A stretch of 51,203 nucleotides of DNA from Candidatus Gastranaerophilales bacterium (lineage in GTDB: Bacteria > Cyanobacteriota > Vampirovibrionia > Gastranaerophilales > Gastranaerophilaceae). This document shows positions 50,239 through 51,203 of the stretch, piece after piece. The notes beneath the pieces were generated by a model that searched no databases, was not told where the DNA came from, and saw only the letters and a list, made by a program, of their open reading frames with translations. The translations under genes were made by a program, and so were the position numbers. The stretch covers positions 1-51,203 of the forward strand of contig CAAGGG010000049.1 in NCBI GenBank assembly GCA_900769355.1. The letters run 5' to 3'. Every line of letters starts with the position of its first letter. Within the stretch, counting starts at the first letter, position 1.

Positions 50239-50253
50239 AGAATGCCTTCGGCA
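50239..50253. other. Small hairpin abutting the rpsN stop
   Basis: AATGCC and GGCATT arms around TTC, next to the TAA stop of rpsN. It is not family C by sequence but takes the same position. Confidence 0.5.
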
Positions 50254-50460
50254 TTACCAGCTTGCTTTTGTAACACCAGGTAATAAACCTTGGTGAGCCA
50301 TTTTTCTTAAACAAATTCTGCAAAGACCGAAATCTCTGTGAAAACCGTGAGGTCTGCCACAAATGCTGCATCTGTTATGAAGTCTTACTGCTGGATATTT
50401 TCCTGCTGCAACAAGTTTTTCACGTCTTAGTTCTTTGTTTATCATCGCTTTTTTAGCCAT
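50254..50460 (-). CDS. rpsN: 30S ribosomal protein S14, zinc-binding short form
   Basis: The 68-residue product has MAKKAMINKELRREKLVAAG at the start, then two CxxC pairs (CSICGRPHG...LCRICLR) and the C-terminal GLLPGVTKASW. The two CxxC pairs mark the zinc-dependent (type Z) S14. Most cyanobacteria have the longer cysteine-free form, so this is a useful lineage character. AAAAGGAG precedes the ATG. Confidence 0.95.
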   Translation of the reverse strand: MAKKAMINKELRREKLVAAGKYPAVRLHNRCSICGRPHGFHRDFGLCRICLRKMAHQGLLPGVTKASW

Positions 50461-50534
50461 GAATTTCTCCTTTTTTACTTATCATTTATATAGACATTAA
50501 TCTATATATTTTTGTTTCTGTATTTTAGTTTATA

Positions 50535-50570
50535 CAATACCCAATAGATGGGTGGAGCGGCTACGCTCTT
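50535..50570. repeat. Family C hairpin in rplE-rpsN spacer
   Basis: AGATGGGTGGAGCGGCTACG followed by CTC; the hairpin is GGAGCG/CGCTCT. First of two copies within the 172-base spacer. Confidence 0.75.
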
Positions 50571-50599
50571 TTATGCACTCAAGCCTTGTAAGCTTATAC

Positions 50600-50635
50600 A
50601 AAACCTGATTGGTGGGTGGAGCGACTACGCTCCTA
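50600..50635. repeat. Family C hairpin at the rplE stop
   Basis: CCTGATTGGTGGGTGGAGCG with hairpin GGAGCG-ACTA-CGCTCC. Read on the minus strand the rplE TAG stop is the first triplet of the element (TAGGAGCG). Confidence 0.85.
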
Positions 50636-51193
50636 CTTGTTCATTCCTTTGAAAGGCATTCCTAACAATTTCAACAATTCTCTTGCTTCATCGTCAGTTT
50701 CAGCTGTTGTAATAACAGATACGTTCATACCTTTTACCAAATCAACTTCTTCATAAGTGATTTCAGGGAACAAAGCTTGTTCTTTCAAGCCTAATGTATA
50801 GTTACCACGACCATCGAAACTCTTAGGTGAAATACCTCTGAAGTCACGAATACGAGGAAGAACTACACAGATAAGTTTTTGTAAGAAGTCATACATTCTT
50901 TCGCCACGCAATGTTACCATTGCACCAACAGGCATTCCTTCTCTTAACTTATATGATGCGATAGATTTTTTAGCTTTTGTAACTACGCATTTTTGACCTG
51001 CAATTTTAGTCAATTGAGCTTCGATTGCTTCAGCAATTTTTGAGTTGTGAGAAGCTTCGCCAACACCCATGTTCAAAACAATTTTATGAAGTTTTGGAAC
51101 TTGGTTGATGTTTTTATAGCCAAATTTTTCTGTCAATGCAGGAATTATTTCTTCTTGGTATTTTGCTTTTAAACTTCTTGTTTTTGTTGTCAT
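50633..51193 (-). CDS. rplE: 50S ribosomal protein L5
   Basis: L5 binds 5S rRNA and contacts the P-site tRNA. The 186-residue product has KLHKIVLNMGVGEASHNSK near 30-48, LRGERMYDFLQKLICVVLPR near 98-117, RDFRGISPKSFDGRGNYTLG near 118-137 and the TTAETDDEARELLKLLGMPF end. The start lies ten bases from the window edge, so its ribosome site and upstream gene are out of view. It is the first spc-operon gene in the window. Confidence 0.96.
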   Translation of the reverse strand: MTTKTRSLKAKYQEEIIPALTEKFGYKNINQVPKLHKIVLNMGVGEASHNSKIAEAIEAQLTKIAGQKCVVTKAKKSIASYKLREGMPVGAMVTLRGERMYDFLQKLICVVLPRIRDFRGISPKSFDGRGNYTLGLKEQALFPEITYEEVDLVKGMNVSVITTAETDDEARELLKLLGMPFKGMNK

Positions 51194-51203
51194 TTTCGTA
51201 TTT

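Overview
The window is about 51 kb of AT-rich bacterial chromosome, almost fully coding, with no phage, plasmid, insertion sequence or CRISPR array. It most resembles a gut-type non-photosynthetic cyanobacterial relative (Vampirovibrionia/Melainabacteria, probably Gastranaerophilales). The reasons are a diderm envelope (Omp85/BamA with about three POTRA domains, an Skp-like chaperone, a secretin), a prepilin of the AFTLAEVLITLG type, an orphan OmpR-type regulator, a [FeFe]-hydrogenase maturase (HydE) pointing to fermentative H2 metabolism, and an endonuclease-type MutL. The assignment is an inference from gene content; no 16S gene is present.

Layout, left to right. 1-5.5 kb: repeat-rich spacer, a DNA methyltransferase, mutL, rpsP, a hypothetical gene, speD. 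5.7-12.8 kb (+): response regulator, a GNAT-like protein, rsmI, then a bamA, skp-like, udp chain ending in an unusual soluble protein whose C-terminal two thirds resemble the cytosolic domain of the flagellar/type III export gate FlhA. 13-15.5 kb (-): hypothetical membrane and low-complexity proteins. 15.6-25 kb: YkgJ-type protein, a GH57/DUF3536 enzyme, a secreted protein, a glycosyltransferase, a DUF475/TerC membrane protein, two zinc alcohol dehydrogenases and a second GNAT-like protein. 25-33.7 kb (-): a type IV pilus/type II secretion cluster (PilP-like, secretin, PilB, PilC), followed on the same strand by an SDR, HydE and a prepilin. 34-40.5 kb: uridine-kinase-like gene, a thioredoxin/CcdA pair, ribH, murQ, gpsA, ricT. 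40.8-47.6 kb: tRNA-Leu(CAG), an exported deaminase, two tandem thymidylate-kinase-like genes, an HD/OB nuclease, ilvC, zupT, a radical SAM/SPASM protein. 47.9-51.2 kb (-): a stretched spc ribosomal operon (rplE, rpsN, rpsH, rplF, rplR).

The spacers carry several dispersed repeat families. Family A is a long element with a CTAGCTGCTTAGCTGC core; one copy lies in frame inside the prepilin leader. Family B consists of GTAG-tailed palindromes of REP type. Family C is a GGAGCG hairpin that overlaps the TAG stop codons of three ribosomal genes and forms a roughly 65-bp tandem array after rplR. Four genes show TATAAT-N6-ATG with no Shine-Dalgarno (a fifth has TAAAAT), which suggests leaderless transcripts. 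At least seven genes appear to start at TTG or GTG. The most unusual observations are the soluble FlhA-C-like protein, the repeat-derived prepilin leader, the stop-codon hairpins with the split spc operon, and the leaderless promoter class.
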